Source: Ulvibacterium marinum (GTDB taxonomy: Bacteria; Bacteroidota; Bacteroidia; Flavobacteriales; Flavobacteriaceae). From it: a DNA stretch of 64,000 nucleotides. Below, one piece after another: positions 18,065 to 28,130 of the stretch. Below the pieces are notes generated by a model, which saw only the letters and a list, made by a program, of their open reading frames with translations, had not been told where the DNA came from and ran no database searches. The stretch spans positions 253,859 through 317,858 of the forward strand of contig NZ_RBCJ01000003.1 of assembly GCF_003626755.1 (NCBI RefSeq), read 5' to 3'. The position numbers were made by a program, and so were the translations under genes. How positions within the stretch are numbered: the first letter of the stretch is position 1; each line of letters starts with the position of its first letter.

Positions 18065-20461
18065 CTAAGGATTTTCTATGTTTACCTCTTCTTTGGGAAG
18101 AATATCTATTTGTGGTTTTTTCAATACCTCCTTATTGGCTATACTTCTTTCCAAGGACAGCAAGAGGGAAGGTAATAAAATAAGATTGGCCAACATGGCA
18201 AAAAGCAAAGTAGCCGAAACCAAAGCGCCCAAGGCCACTGTTCCCCCAAAGTTGGAGATGACGAAAACGGAAAAACCAAAAAACAAAACAATTGATGTAT
18301 AAAACATACTTACCCCTGTTTCCCTAAGCGCTGCATATACTGATTTTTGGATACGCCATTTATTTGCGGTAAGCTCTTGACGATATTTGGCCAAAAAGTG
18401 AATGGTATCGTCCACCGAAATACCAAATGCAATACTAAACACCAGGATAGTAGAAGGTTTTATTGGAACTCCCACAAAACCCATGACCCCGGCCGTAATG
18501 ACCAATGGAAGCAAATTGGGGATTAAAGAAATAATGATCATCCGGAACGAACGGAACAAATAGGCCATGAACAAGGCGATTAAAAAAATGGCAAACGCCA
18601 ATGAAAGCACTAGGTTCTTTACCAAATATTTGGTGCCTTTTAGAAATAGCAGTGCACTTCCGGTCATGTAAACATTGTAACGTTCCGAAGGAAATATTTT
18701 TTCGATATTTTCCAATAACCTATCCTCGATTTCCTCCATGCGATCGGTCTTTACATCTTTCATGAAGGTAGTAATCCGGGCGGTCTGTCCCGTACTGTCC
18801 ACAAAATTTTTGAGCAAGTCACTATTGCCAGAGGATTTTCGGGCAACATCCATGATAAAATTATTCTCTTGCGTGGTTGGAAGCTGATAGTATTTGGGAA
18901 TACCATTGTAAAAGGCCTGTTTTGAATATTTGACCAGATTAACTATGGAAATGGACTTGGAAAGCTCCGGGATTTCTTCGATGACTCCCCCCAATCGATC
19001 TATCCGTTTTAATGTGGCAGGTTTTAGTACGCCTTTGGGCCGTTCGGTATCCACCACAATTTCTACAGGCATAATACCGTCAAACTCACTTTCAAAAAAA
19101 CGGATATCCTGAAAAAACTCCGCCTTTTTTGGCATATCCTCTATAGGGCTTCCGGAGATCTCAATTTGGTAGATTCCTATGATGCTAACGACCAAAAGGG
19201 CAATGGAAACGATATATACGGCTATTCTATGGTCCCGGACAATGCGTTCCATCCAATTCACAAAGGCATCTATCCATCTTTTGTTCAAATGTTTTAGGTG
19301 TTTTGTTTTAGGCAAGGACATAAAACTATATACAATGGGAATGATCAGAAGGGAAAGGATAAAAATGCCGATAATGTTTATGGAAGCAACAACACCGAAT
19401 TCCTTTAACAATTTGCTGTCGGTAATAATAAAGGTCGCAAACCCGGAGGCCGTGGTCATATTCGTCATTAGGGTTGCATTCCCAATTTTGGAAATTACCC
19501 GTTGTAATGAAAGTGCCTGGTTGCCATGCTTTTTTACCTCTTGCTGATATTTGTTGATAAGGAAAATACAGTTGGGCACTCCGATAACTATAATCAATGG
19601 GGGGATAAGTGCGGTGAGCACGGTTATTTCATATTGTAGTAGGCCAAGAATTCCAAAGGCCCACATTACCCCGATAATCACGACGCACATGGAAATAGTA
19701 GTTGCCCTTACGCTTCTAAAGAAAAAGAAAAAAATCAGGGAAGTGACGGCTAATGCTGCAAAAATAAACTTCCCGATTTCATCTATAATATTCTGTGAAT
19801 TCAACGTACGTATGTAGGGCATACCGGATACGTGCACGTTCAAGCCGGTTTCCTCTTCAAAATCGTTGATCAGGTTGGTAAGGTCTTTTAGGATAAAATC
19901 TTTCCGTACGGAAGTGTTTACAATATCCTTATCCAAATTTACTATAGTGCGTATAGTGCTGCTTTCCTTATTATAAATGAGCTTGTCGTAAAAGGGGAGA
20001 TTGTTGAAAAGATATCCGGTAAGACTATCTATTTTGCTTCGGGTATTTAAGGAATCCTTGATAAAGGGTTCCAAGACAAATTCCTGTTTTTCGGAATCAC
20101 GCTTAAGCTCTAGAAGATTATCTGTGGAAAGGACAAAATCCACTTCCGGAAAGGCCTGTAATTGCTTGCTGAGCCGGTTCCATCGGTTAAAATTTTGTGG
20201 AGAATACAAGGCACTGTCCTTGACGGCAAATACTACGGCATTGCCTTCTTCACCAAACTGCTTCAAAAAGGATTGATATTCCTGGTTGATAGGGTGGTCA
20301 TCGGGTAGCAAATTGGCCTGAGAGCTACTAAAACGCATATGTTCCCACTGTAGGCCTAAAAAAACGGTAAACGCCGCGATTAATACCAATATCAATACCC
20401 TATTACGAAGGATGATACGCGCCGTTCTCGCCCAAAAGCCTTGTGTAAGTTTTGCTACCAC
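18065..20461 (-). CDS. RND superfamily (MMPL-type) membrane transporter
   Basis: A 798-residue protein with twelve predicted membrane helices in the 1+5+1+5 RND arrangement, separated by two large extracytoplasmic loops (about residues 45-215 and 430-615). The second transmembrane block carries FGISVDDTIHFLAKY, a conserved Asp-Asp motif of the MMPL/hopanoid-transporter branch, and the first block has a diverged equivalent. Such proteins use proton flow to export lipids or other hydrophobic molecules. The substrate is unknown, and no adaptor or outer-membrane partner is adjacent. It follows frr on the same strand after 125 bp. Confidence 0.88.
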   Translation of the reverse strand: MVAKLTQGFWARTARIILRNRVLILVLIAAFTVFLGLQWEHMRFSSSQANLLPDDHPINQEYQSFLKQFGEEGNAVVFAVKDSALYSPQNFNRWNRLSKQLQAFPEVDFVLSTDNLLELKRDSEKQEFVLEPFIKDSLNTRSKIDSLTGYLFNNLPFYDKLIYNKESSTIRTIVNLDKDIVNTSVRKDFILKDLTNLINDFEEETGLNVHVSGMPYIRTLNSQNIIDEIGKFIFAALAVTSLIFFFFFRSVRATTISMCVVIIGVMWAFGILGLLQYEITVLTALIPPLIIVIGVPNCIFLINKYQQEVKKHGNQALSLQRVISKIGNATLMTNMTTASGFATFIITDSKLLKEFGVVASINIIGIFILSLLIIPIVYSFMSLPKTKHLKHLNKRWIDAFVNWMERIVRDHRIAVYIVSIALLVVSIIGIYQIEISGSPIEDMPKKAEFFQDIRFFESEFDGIMPVEIVVDTERPKGVLKPATLKRIDRLGGVIEEIPELSKSISIVNLVKYSKQAFYNGIPKYYQLPTTQENNFIMDVARKSSGNSDLLKNFVDSTGQTARITTFMKDVKTDRMEEIEDRLLENIEKIFPSERYNVYMTGSALLFLKGTKYLVKNLVLSLAFAIFLIALFMAYLFRSFRMIIISLIPNLLPLVITAGVMGFVGVPIKPSTILVFSIAFGISVDDTIHFLAKYRQELTANKWRIQKSVYAALRETGVSMFYTSIVLFFGFSVFVISNFGGTVALGALVSATLLFAMLANLILLPSLLLSLERSIANKEVLKKPQIDILPKEEVNIENP

Positions 20462-20586
20462 AGTAGATTTTTACAGAGCGCAAAGGTAGAAAATGAACGC
20501 TTGTGTTCCTAAAATGTAGTATTGAAATAGTTCAAACTAAATTCTGGGTGGAAATAAAAAATGAAAAGAGCAAAACAACGCAGAAA

Positions 20587-21141
20587 TTACACCTTCATAA
20601 TCTCTGCCTCCTTGGCGTGGAGAAAGTCATCTATTTTTTGGGTATAGGTGTCCGTAAGCTCCTGTACATCCAATTCTGCATTTTTTTGTAAATCTTCGGA
20701 AATATCCAATCCCTTGATTTCCTTATTGGCATCCTGTCGCGCACTACGCACTCCTACCTTGGCATGTTCCGCCTCAGCTTTGGCCTGCTTCACCAACTGT
20801 TTTCTGCGCTCTTCCGTTAAGGGAGGTACGTTAATAATGATCATTTCACCATTGTTCATCGGATTAAAACCCAAGTTGGCGTTCATAATGGACGTCTCTA
20901 TTTCCTGTAGCATGCTCTTTTCCCAGGGTTGTACGGAGATAGTTCGCCCGTCCGGAGTATTGATGTTGGAAACTTGGGACAAAGGGGTCTGCGAGCCATA
21001 ATACTCTACCATAACCGAAGAAAGCATTGCCGGACTTGCTTTTCCCGCACGGATTTTTATAAATTCCTTTTCCAAATGGGCAATGGCAGCACCCATACCC
21101 TCTTCCGTTGCCTCAAGTATAAATTGTACCTCTTCGTTCAT
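20587..21141 (-). CDS. frr: Ribosome recycling factor
   Basis: A 184-residue protein spanning the whole RRF family: N-terminal helix with FIKIRAGKASPAML, the beta/alpha domain II (GRTISVQPWEKSMLQEIE, NVPPLTEERRKQLVKQAK) and the C-terminal helix. With EF-G it splits post-termination ribosomes. It lies directly downstream of pyrH (40-bp gap), the classical bacterial pyrH-frr pairing, and is probably co-transcribed from the pyrH promoter. Confidence 0.97.
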   Translation of the reverse strand: MNEEVQFILEATEEGMGAAIAHLEKEFIKIRAGKASPAMLSSVMVEYYGSQTPLSQVSNINTPDGRTISVQPWEKSMLQEIETSIMNANLGFNPMNNGEMIIINVPPLTEERRKQLVKQAKAEAEHAKVGVRSARQDANKEIKGLDISEDLQKNAELDVQELTDTYTQKIDDFLHAKEAEIMKV

Positions 21142-21181
21142 TTTGAAGAATTTTTAAAGGTGAAACAAAAGTTGAACCACG

Positions 21182-21889
21182 TTATAAGTTGACTACAGTT
21201 CCGATATTCTCTCCTGAAATAATCCTCATTAGATTACCTTTTTTATTCATGTCGAAGACAACAATGGGCAACTCGTTCTCCTGACTTAGCGTAAAAGCCG
21301 TGGTGTCCATTACCTTAAGCCCTTTTCGAAGCACATCGTTGAACGAAATGGTATCAAATTTAGTGGCATTCTTGTCCTTTTCAGGATCAGAGGTATAAAT
21401 CCCGTCCACTCGGGTTCCTTTCAAAATAACATCGGCCTCAATTTCAATAGCTCGCAATACAGCAGCAGAATCAGTTGTAAAATAAGGATTTCCCGTCCCT
21501 CCACCAAAGATAACCACTCTCCCTTTTTCCAAATGGCGCATAGCACGCCTACGGATAAAAGGCTCGGCTACTTCATTAATTTTAATTGCGCTTTGTAACC
21601 GGGTCTGTACCCCTTTTTGTTCCAGGGCACTCTGCAGGGCAAGTCCATTTATTACAGTTGCCAACATGCCCATATGGTCTCCCTGTACACGGTCCATTCC
21701 AGTTGCCGCCCCAGAAAGTCCGCGGAAAATATTGCCTCCTCCAATAACCACCGCAACCTCTATACCACGATCTACTACTTCCTTAATCTCATTGGCATAT
21801 TCGGCAAGTCTTTTGGGATCTATTCCATATTGTCTTTCTCCCATAAGGGCCTCACCGCTCAATTTTAAAAGTATTCTTTTATACTCCAT
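21182..21889 (-). CDS. pyrH: UMP kinase
   Basis: A 235-residue bacterial uridylate kinase (amino acid kinase fold) converting UMP to UDP with ATP. Landmarks: [13 protein letters not shown] at the N-terminus (phosphate loop), [10 protein letters not shown], the [13 protein letters not shown] nucleotide-binding region, and DGIYTSDP. It is upstream of frr and divergent from the M61 peptidase gene. Confidence 0.97.
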   Translation of the reverse strand: MEYKRILLKLSGEALMGERQYGIDPKRLAEYANEIKEVVDRGIEVAVVIGGGNIFRGLSGAATGMDRVQGDHMGMLATVINGLALQSALEQKGVQTRLQSAIKINEVAEPFIRRRAMRHLEKGRVVIFGGGTGNPYFTTDSAAVLRAIEIEADVILKGTRVDGIYTSDPEKDKNATKFDTISFNDVLRKGLKVMDTTAFTLSQENELPIVVFDMNKKGNLMRIISGENIGTVVNL

Positions 21890-21908
21890 GCCAAGAAATT
21901 GTTTCAGG

Positions 21909-21937
21909 CAAAAATAATCAAAAAAAGTTAGGCAAAA
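21909..21937 (-). promoter_or_regulatory. Bacteroidetes-type promoter for pyrH-frr
   Basis: On the minus strand TTTTG (21937-21933) is followed after 16 bases by TATTTTTG (21916-21909), close to the TTTG / TAnnTTTG consensus. The -7 box lies 19 bp before the pyrH start codon. Confidence 0.6.
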
Positions 21938-22069
21938 CTTTCACTTTTTCGGTTATTAATGCCATAATTATTTCATAATAATGATATATTGATGCCGTAT
22001 ATTTTATATTCTTGCAACACATTAATAATTATGGCGTTAAGTATTGAATAGATGGTAAAAACGATGATA

Positions 22070-23941
22070 ATGAAAAAACTGATTATAGTATCCCTTCTAA
22101 CGATGACAATTTATGGCTGCGGTTCCTCTAAATCTTTGTTGACCGTAGAAAAAGCTCCTATGTCCGTAACGATAGATTTAGTAAATGTTGTTGATGACAA
22201 GGTACAAGTATCTATCGACCCCGGAGCTTTCCAACAGGATATGGTTTCCTTTTACATCCCCAAGACGGTTCCAGGAACCTATAGCGAAGACAATTATGGC
22301 AAGTATGTGGAGGGTTTTAAAGCATTGGATTATAAAGGGAATGAACTTGCGGTTAACAAGGCGGATGACAATACTTGGAACATCTCAAATGCAAGGAGTT
22401 TGGACAGGGTTTCCTACTATGTCAATGACACCTTTGACACGGAAAGTGAGGTTAAAGACGCCGTTTTCTCACCAGCAGGCACCAATATTTTGGCCAATAA
22501 AAACTATGTTTTGAACCTACATGGGTTTGTGGGCTATTTTAACGGATTAAAAGAGGTGCCTTATGAACTTTCTATTACTAGGCCAGCAGGTCTTACCGCT
22601 ACTACCTCCCTTAAAGAAAAGAGCGATGAAGGACTGGCACCTAATATAGATCTATTTACGGCCGATCGCTATTTTGAAGTTATCGATAACCCGATCCAAT
22701 ATACCAAGCCGAATACGGAAACTTTCCAAATCAATGATATTGCGGTTACGCTCAGCGTATATTCTCCCAATGGGACATACACTGCTTTAAGCCTGAAAGA
22801 CCGTATGGAAAAGATGATGGCGGCCCAAAAGGCTTTTTTGGGTGATATTGATGGTACCAAAGAATATAACATTTTATTGTACTTATCCACTATGGATTCG
22901 TCTGATGCCAATGGCTTTGGAGCTTTGGAACACCATACTTCCACCGTTGTGGTTTTACCGGAGGCCATGCCCCAGGATCGTTTGGAACAGGCTATGGTAG
23001 ATGTAGTATCCCATGAGTTTTTTCATATCGTTACACCATTGAACATACATTCGGAAGAAATCCAATATTTCGATTTTAATGATCCTAAAATGTCCGAACA
23101 TTTGTGGATGTACGAAGGGACTACCGAATATTTTGCGAACCTCTTTCAAATTCAACAAGGACTGATAAACAAAGAGGAATTTTATAAGCGAATGATGGAC
23201 AAAACCAACAATGCCAAGGCTTATGATGATGCAATGTCATTTACGGAAATGAGCAAGAACATTCTTGAGGAACCTTATGAAAAGAACTATGCAAACGTTT
23301 ATGAGAAGGGAGCTTTGATCAATATGGTGCTGGACATTTTGTTGAGGGAACAAAGTAACGGAGAAAAAGGGGTGTTATGGTTAATGAAGGAGCTCTCAAA
23401 AAAATACGGAGATATGACCCCTTTTAAGGATGACGAGTTGATCGATGAGATAGTCGCGATGACCTACCCGGAGATACGAACTTTTTTTGATACTCATGTA
23501 ATTGGAAACACTCCAATAGATTATAGCAAGTATTTGGCCAAGGTTGGCCTTACCATTAAAACCATTGAAAAGGAATCAGGTTATTTTCTAGATGGCGAGA
23601 TGCCCTTTATAGATGTTAATCAATCCGAGGGGAACTCGATTTTTGTTCGAAAAGGAATTGAATTGAACTCATTTTTCAATGATTTGGGTGCCAAAGGCGG
23701 TGATGTCATAAAAAGCATCAACGATACTTCCATCAATCTTGACGCCATTCGGCCAATCATCGGACAAAGTTTTCAATGGAGTCCGGAAACAGAAATTAAG
23801 ATGACCGTGCAACGAGGGGAAGAAGAGATAACTTTAGAAGGAAAAGTAGGAACACCCGTTTTGCAGGTAGAGACCATTGTTCCTGTGGAAAATGCAAGCC
23901 CAAAAGAAACCCAGTTGCGGGAAGCGTGGTTAAAGGGCTAA
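22070..23941 (+). CDS. M61 family metallopeptidase (glycyl aminopeptidase-like), lipoprotein
   Basis: About 623 residues from the ATG at 22070, which places the lipoprotein signal (MKKLIIVSLLTMTIYGC) at the very N-terminus; an in-frame ATG at 22052 would add six residues. Domains: an N-terminal beta-sandwich typical of M61, a zinc protease domain with HEFFH (about residues 317-321) and the downstream Glu ligand in LWMYEGTTEYFA, and a C-terminal PDZ-like domain (about 490-590, KGIELNSFFNDLGAKGGDVI). The M61 prototype is Sphingomonas glycyl aminopeptidase. It is probably anchored in the periplasm or outer membrane for peptide breakdown. It is a single gene with a terminator after it. Confidence 0.92.
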   Translation: MKKLIIVSLLTMTIYGCGSSKSLLTVEKAPMSVTIDLVNVVDDKVQVSIDPGAFQQDMVSFYIPKTVPGTYSEDNYGKYVEGFKALDYKGNELAVNKADDNTWNISNARSLDRVSYYVNDTFDTESEVKDAVFSPAGTNILANKNYVLNLHGFVGYFNGLKEVPYELSITRPAGLTATTSLKEKSDEGLAPNIDLFTADRYFEVIDNPIQYTKPNTETFQINDIAVTLSVYSPNGTYTALSLKDRMEKMMAAQKAFLGDIDGTKEYNILLYLSTMDSSDANGFGALEHHTSTVVVLPEAMPQDRLEQAMVDVVSHEFFHIVTPLNIHSEEIQYFDFNDPKMSEHLWMYEGTTEYFANLFQIQQGLINKEEFYKRMMDKTNNAKAYDDAMSFTEMSKNILEEPYEKNYANVYEKGALINMVLDILLREQSNGEKGVLWLMKELSKKYGDMTPFKDDELIDEIVAMTYPEIRTFFDTHVIGNTPIDYSKYLAKVGLTIKTIEKESGYFLDGEMPFIDVNQSEGNSIFVRKGIELNSFFNDLGAKGGDVIKSINDTSINLDAIRPIIGQSFQWSPETEIKMTVQRGEEEITLEGKVGTPVLQVETIVPVENASPKETQLREAWLKG

Positions 23942-23967
23942 CCAACAAATGTACCTAACTACTTTCT

Positions 23968-23999
23968 ACGTCACCACTTAGGTGACGTTTTGGTTTTAT
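23968..23999 (+). terminator. Terminator after the M61 peptidase gene
   Basis: ACGTCACC / GGTGACGT forms an 8-bp perfect stem with loop ACTTA, followed by a T-rich stretch, 27 bp after the stop codon. Confidence 0.78.
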
Positions 24000-24094
24000 T
24001 TGTTCGGACATGCAACCTATGCCAATTTTTGATGTCTTTAAGTATATGAATATCTTCAGGTACAGATTGTACACAATAAAAAGTAGATTTGAGA

Positions 24095-26443
24095 ATGCTT
24101 AAGCTAATTTTGGCAAACATTTGCAAAAAAAGCAATTATGCTTTTTTGATCGTAGTCTTCTCTATTTCTATTAGTTCTGCCCAAACACTTACCCAAACAG
24201 TGAAGGGAAGGGTTTTGGATGCCGAGACTGAGGCCCCTTTGCTAGGTGCGGATATAGTAGTTTTAAATAGTAATCCACAGAAAGGAGCTATAACGGACGA
24301 GCAGGGTTTTTTTCGGATTGAGGGAATTCCGGTGGGTCGTGCCTCATTTCAATTTGCCTTTTTGGGATATGAGGATTTTGTCGCATCTGAAATTCTTATT
24401 GGTTCCGCTAAAGAAGTGGAGTTGAACATATATTTGACCGAAGCGCTGAATCAACTGGATGAGGTTGTACTTACCGCTCCTACGGATAACAGCGCACCGA
24501 ATAACAAACTGGCCACGGTAAGTGCACGTTCCTTTAGTGTGGAGGAGACCAAACGTTTTCCGGCAAGTGTTAGCGATCCGGGACGTATGGCCCTATCGTT
24601 TGCCGGGGTGACCAACTCGGATGATTCCAGCAATGAAATTATTATTAGGGGAAACGCTCCGAATCAACTGTTATGGCGCATTGAGGGTATTGAGGTGCCA
24701 GAACCCAATCATTTTTCGGAGGAAGGATACTCTCCAGGCAATGTTAGTTTGGTCAGCACGAGTATGTTGGGAAAATCGGACTTTTTTACAGGTGCCTTTC
24801 CGGCAACCTATGGGAATGCGCTTTCCGGTGTTTTTGATATCAATCTAAGAAACGGGAACAGTGAAAAGGGAGAGTATGCCTTTCAATTTGGGGTATTGGG
24901 TGCTGACTTAACCGCAGAAGGTCCATTCAGCAAGGGTTACAGAGGATCCTATTTGGTCAATTATCGCTATTCAACGATTGCTTTACTAAATCAAATTACC
25001 GATGTCACCCCTGGAAGTACCCCGACTTTTCAGGATATTTCCATGAAATTGAATTTTCCTTTGGGTTCAAGGACCAATCTTTCTATTTGGGGAATCGGTG
25101 GAATTAGTGATGAGGATGAAGACCCTGAAATAAACGACAACTTTTCAAGTGAGGAGATTTTTAAGTCCAAAACCTATATGTCCGGTTTAACAATTTCACA
25201 TTTCTTCAAGAATAATGACAAATTGGAAACGAGACTTTCATATTCCGGAAATGCAAGTGATTATGTATTTGAATCACGGAATACAGATACAAGTGATTTT
25301 TTTGAGGAGAGTGATATTCTTCGCAACAATGCCTTCCGTATAAGTACGGACTACACTAAAAAGGTAAGTGCAAAAACAACCATAAATTCCGGAGCTATTT
25401 TAAGTTTTTTGAATTACGATGTGTTGACCACGGAAACCTTTAACGATCAAAGTAGGGATTTGGTAAGGGAAGAGGGTAGTGGTACTATGGCGCAGGCCTA
25501 TGTTCAGGGAAAATATCGTTTTACAACGGATTTCTCAACCACTTTTGGCCTTCATGGCACCTATTTTTCGGTCAATGAGGATTTTGTTGTAGAGCCCAGG
25601 CTGGGCCTCCAATGGAGCATAAATCCCAATCATACGCTGAGTGCAGGTTTTGGAATACATTCAAGAAGAATGCCCCTTAACCAATATTTTATTAACATTC
25701 CTGAGGGAAATGGGTTTCGAACGCCGAATACGGACTTGGATTTAATGCAGGCCGTTCATTACATAATCGGGCACGATTGGCGAATCATTAAAAATGGACA
25801 TATAAAAGTTGAAGTATACTATCAAGACCTGAACAAGGTGGCAGTGTCCAGAGATCCTAACTTTACTGCTTCATACCTGAACGGACAGTTTATTCCTATT
25901 GAGTTGACGGATACTGGTGATGGACGAAATTATGGCATTGAGTTCACTTTTGAGAAGTTCTTTTCGCGGCAATATTATTTTTTGGCCACAGCATCCTTAT
26001 ATGATACAAAATATAGAGCCTCGAATGGCAATTGGTATGATAGTGCCTATAACTATAACTATACCTTCAATTTGGTGGGAGGAAAGGAATTTACTGTGGG
26101 CAAGAAGCAAAACAACACCATTGGCCTCAGTGCAAGGACACTTGTAAATGGTGGAAAAAGGACTACACCCATAAATCAGGAATTATTCGATGAGACTGGG
26201 GAGGTCCGTTTGGAGCAAAGTCTTAGAAATACGATTGAACTAGATAACTACTTCCGGTTGGATGCCAGTATTTATTACCGGCTCAATAGGCCCAAAGCTG
26301 CCCATAGAATTTCTCTGGATATTCAAAACGCTACCAATCGGAAAAATATTGATAGGGCTTTTTTTAATCCCAATACGGGGCAATTGGAAACCGATCTGCA
26401 ACTTGAATTGATTCCCTTTATCAACTACAGGATAGAGTTTTAG
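24095..26443 (+). CDS. TonB-dependent outer-membrane receptor with carboxypeptidase-like N-domain
   Basis: A 782-residue receptor from the ATG at 24095 (a TTG two codons earlier is possible). After the signal peptide (ending ISISSAQ) comes a CarboxypepD_reg-like beta-sandwich (about 30-115: VKGRVLDAETEAPLLGADIVV), then a plug domain (about 120-235, including NEIIIRGNAPNQLLWRIEGIEV), then a 22-strand barrel ending in the outer-membrane signature IPFINYRIEF. It imports an unidentified ligand across the outer membrane using TonB-ExbBD energy. No SusD partner is adjacent, so it is not a standard glycan-uptake pair; the substrate is unknown. Confidence 0.93.
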   Translation: MLKLILANICKKSNYAFLIVVFSISISSAQTLTQTVKGRVLDAETEAPLLGADIVVLNSNPQKGAITDEQGFFRIEGIPVGRASFQFAFLGYEDFVASEILIGSAKEVELNIYLTEALNQLDEVVLTAPTDNSAPNNKLATVSARSFSVEETKRFPASVSDPGRMALSFAGVTNSDDSSNEIIIRGNAPNQLLWRIEGIEVPEPNHFSEEGYSPGNVSLVSTSMLGKSDFFTGAFPATYGNALSGVFDINLRNGNSEKGEYAFQFGVLGADLTAEGPFSKGYRGSYLVNYRYSTIALLNQITDVTPGSTPTFQDISMKLNFPLGSRTNLSIWGIGGISDEDEDPEINDNFSSEEIFKSKTYMSGLTISHFFKNNDKLETRLSYSGNASDYVFESRNTDTSDFFEESDILRNNAFRISTDYTKKVSAKTTINSGAILSFLNYDVLTTETFNDQSRDLVREEGSGTMAQAYVQGKYRFTTDFSTTFGLHGTYFSVNEDFVVEPRLGLQWSINPNHTLSAGFGIHSRRMPLNQYFINIPEGNGFRTPNTDLDLMQAVHYIIGHDWRIIKNGHIKVEVYYQDLNKVAVSRDPNFTASYLNGQFIPIELTDTGDGRNYGIEFTFEKFFSRQYYFLATASLYDTKYRASNGNWYDSAYNYNYTFNLVGGKEFTVGKKQNNTIGLSARTLVNGGKRTTPINQELFDETGEVRLEQSLRNTIELDNYFRLDASIYYRLNRPKAAHRISLDIQNATNRKNIDRAFFNPNTGQLETDLQLELIPFINYRIEF

Positions 26444-26622
26444 CAAACCCAATCAACCTATCACTTTCTAAAAAGAGTCGTTGAAATGACGCCTTAAATT
26501 TGCGTAGGTTATTTTTACTACATCCGGTGTTCATTAGCGTTTTGTTCCCTAGACCAAGTCTCAACAAGGGTCATTCTCTTTTGATTAAAAGGAGTACCTT
26601 AAAGGAAATTTGAACTTTTTTT

Positions 26623-26647
26623 GTAACCTTTTCAAAAAACATCGGTT
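26623..26647 (+). promoter_or_regulatory. Possible ECF-type promoter of the sigma/HEAT/DUF4097 module
   Basis: GTAACC is followed after 14 bases by CGG, 28 bp before the sigma gene start. The arrangement resembles ECF -35 (AAC-containing) and -10 (CG-containing) elements, so autoregulation is plausible, but only one copy was noticed and the call is weak. A lone vegetative TAAATTTG box also exists at 26495-26502. Confidence 0.22.
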
Positions 26648-26674
26648 TACCCTTTTGAAGACCTAGAATAGAGC

Positions 26675-27226
26675 ATGCAGCAACTGACCGATAACGCATT
26701 AATGCTAAAAGTAAAATCAGGGGACCTGGATAAATTGGGCCTGTTGTATGAACGACATAAAAAAAGGTTGTTCGGCTTTTTTTACAATATGAACGGAAAT
26801 CCATCCATTAGCGAGGACTTGGTGCAGAACGTATTTATAAGGATGCTGAGGTACAGGCATACATTTACCGGAGAAGGCTCTTTTGCGGCCTGGATGTTTA
26901 GAACCGCAAGAAATATAAACTACGACCATTACAGAAAGCACAAAAAGGAAGCTAACCAAGCGGGACTTACATCGTTAGAATATAGATTAGAGGATGAACA
27001 CGGGCTAGAAAACAAAATGGAGGAAAAAGATAAAATTTCACAATTGAATCGCGCAATGCAGCTATTGACGCCTGAAAAAAGGGAAGTTTTGATATTGAGC
27101 AAATACAAGGAAATAAAATTTAGCGAAATAGGGGAAATTTTAGGGTGTAGCGAAGGTGCTGCCAAAGTAAAGGCCCATAGGGCATTAAAGGATTTAAGAA
27201 CAATTTTTCTACAACTGGAAATGTAA
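26675..27226 (+). CDS. ECF-subfamily RNA polymerase sigma factor
   Basis: A 183-residue sigma-70 family protein with region 2 (about 20-90, containing EDLVQNVFIRMLRYRHTF and the -10 binding FAAWMFRTARNINYDHYR) and region 4 (about 120-180, LTPEKREVLILSKYKEIKFSEIGEILGCSEGAAKVKAHRAL, helix-turn-helix; both given as landmarks). It is followed 6 bp later by a membrane-anchored protein with an anti-sigma-like N-terminus and then two DUF4097 genes, a known Bacteroidetes arrangement for sensing an envelope signal. It probably transcribes its own operon. Confidence 0.93.
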   Translation: MQQLTDNALMLKVKSGDLDKLGLLYERHKKRLFGFFYNMNGNPSISEDLVQNVFIRMLRYRHTFTGEGSFAAWMFRTARNINYDHYRKHKKEANQAGLTSLEYRLEDEHGLENKMEEKDKISQLNRAMQLLTPEKREVLILSKYKEIKFSEIGEILGCSEGAAKVKAHRALKDLRTIFLQLEM

Positions 27227-27232
27227 TAAGTC

Positions 27233-28036
27233 ATGGAACAGGAAAGATTCGACATATGGATGATGGAATACCTCTCCAATAGTTTGGATGTGAAAGGGGA
27301 AAAGGAATTTGAGCGGTTTTTACAAGACCATCCGGAATATCAAAAACAGTTTGGCGAGATGCAACGAACTTGGGGTCAAGTGGATATTACATCCGTCCCT
27401 GAACCGTCCGAGGCTATGGATAAACGTTTTTTTGACATGCTCCATAGCGAAATTGAAAAAACGAAAGCGTCGGAAAACAGTTTGCCATCGTGGTTTTCAC
27501 GAATTACAACGGTTCTTTGGAGACCACAAATGGCTTATGGAATATTGTTATTGGTATTAGGACTAAATCTGGGATATTTTTTGAATTCTGATAGTCCTTC
27601 TGAAGTTGTAAAAACAACGGTGGCCGACAACTCCGAGGCAGAAGGGGTAAGGCAACAATTGGTATTGACCCTATTGAAACAACCTTCGGCCAACGAACGC
27701 CTACAGGGTATAAATGAAGCCACCAAGATTAAAGAAATAGATGAAACTGTAATCAAGGCTCTATTGCAAACGTTGAATAGCGATTCAAATGTAAATGTAC
27801 GTCTGGCCGCGATAGAATCGCTGACCAACTATTTGGATCACCCAACGGTACGAGAGGGCTTGGTGCAGTCTATAGTAAAGCAAGATTCCCCAATAGTCCA
27901 AGTGACCTTGGCAAGTCTTATGGTGGCCCTTCAAGAGAAGAAATCCATAGAGTCTTTTAAGACGTTAATGCGTACACAGGAATTGGATCAGTCCGTAAAA
28001 CAAAAGTTGGAAACATCAATCAATTCAATCATCTAG
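27233..28036 (+). CDS. Membrane-anchored anti-sigma-like protein with HEAT repeats
   Basis: A 267-residue protein. The first 65 residues are a helical cytoplasmic module (MEYLSNSLDVKGEKEFERFLQ) like that of Bacteroidetes anti-sigma proteins, although no zinc-binding Cys/His cluster is present. A single membrane helix follows (about 98-114, MAYGILLLVLGLNLGYFL), and the periplasmic part (about 140-265) contains HEAT-like helical repeats (VRLAAIESLTNYLDHPTVREGL, landmark). The layout fits a sensor that holds the sigma factor until the HEAT domain binds or releases a ligand. Spacing of 6 bp to the sigma gene supports co-translation. Confidence 0.85.
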   Translation: MEQERFDIWMMEYLSNSLDVKGEKEFERFLQDHPEYQKQFGEMQRTWGQVDITSVPEPSEAMDKRFFDMLHSEIEKTKASENSLPSWFSRITTVLWRPQMAYGILLLVLGLNLGYFLNSDSPSEVVKTTVADNSEAEGVRQQLVLTLLKQPSANERLQGINEATKIKEIDETVIKALLQTLNSDSNVNVRLAAIESLTNYLDHPTVREGLVQSIVKQDSPIVQVTLASLMVALQEKKSIESFKTLMRTQELDQSVKQKLETSINSII

Positions 28037-28130
28037 AGTTGATATCAAATACATAGTACAAGGAGTTTATTCATCAATACGTGCTGAACCTGTTTCGGCA
28101 CCAAATCACGAACAGTTAAAACATAGACAA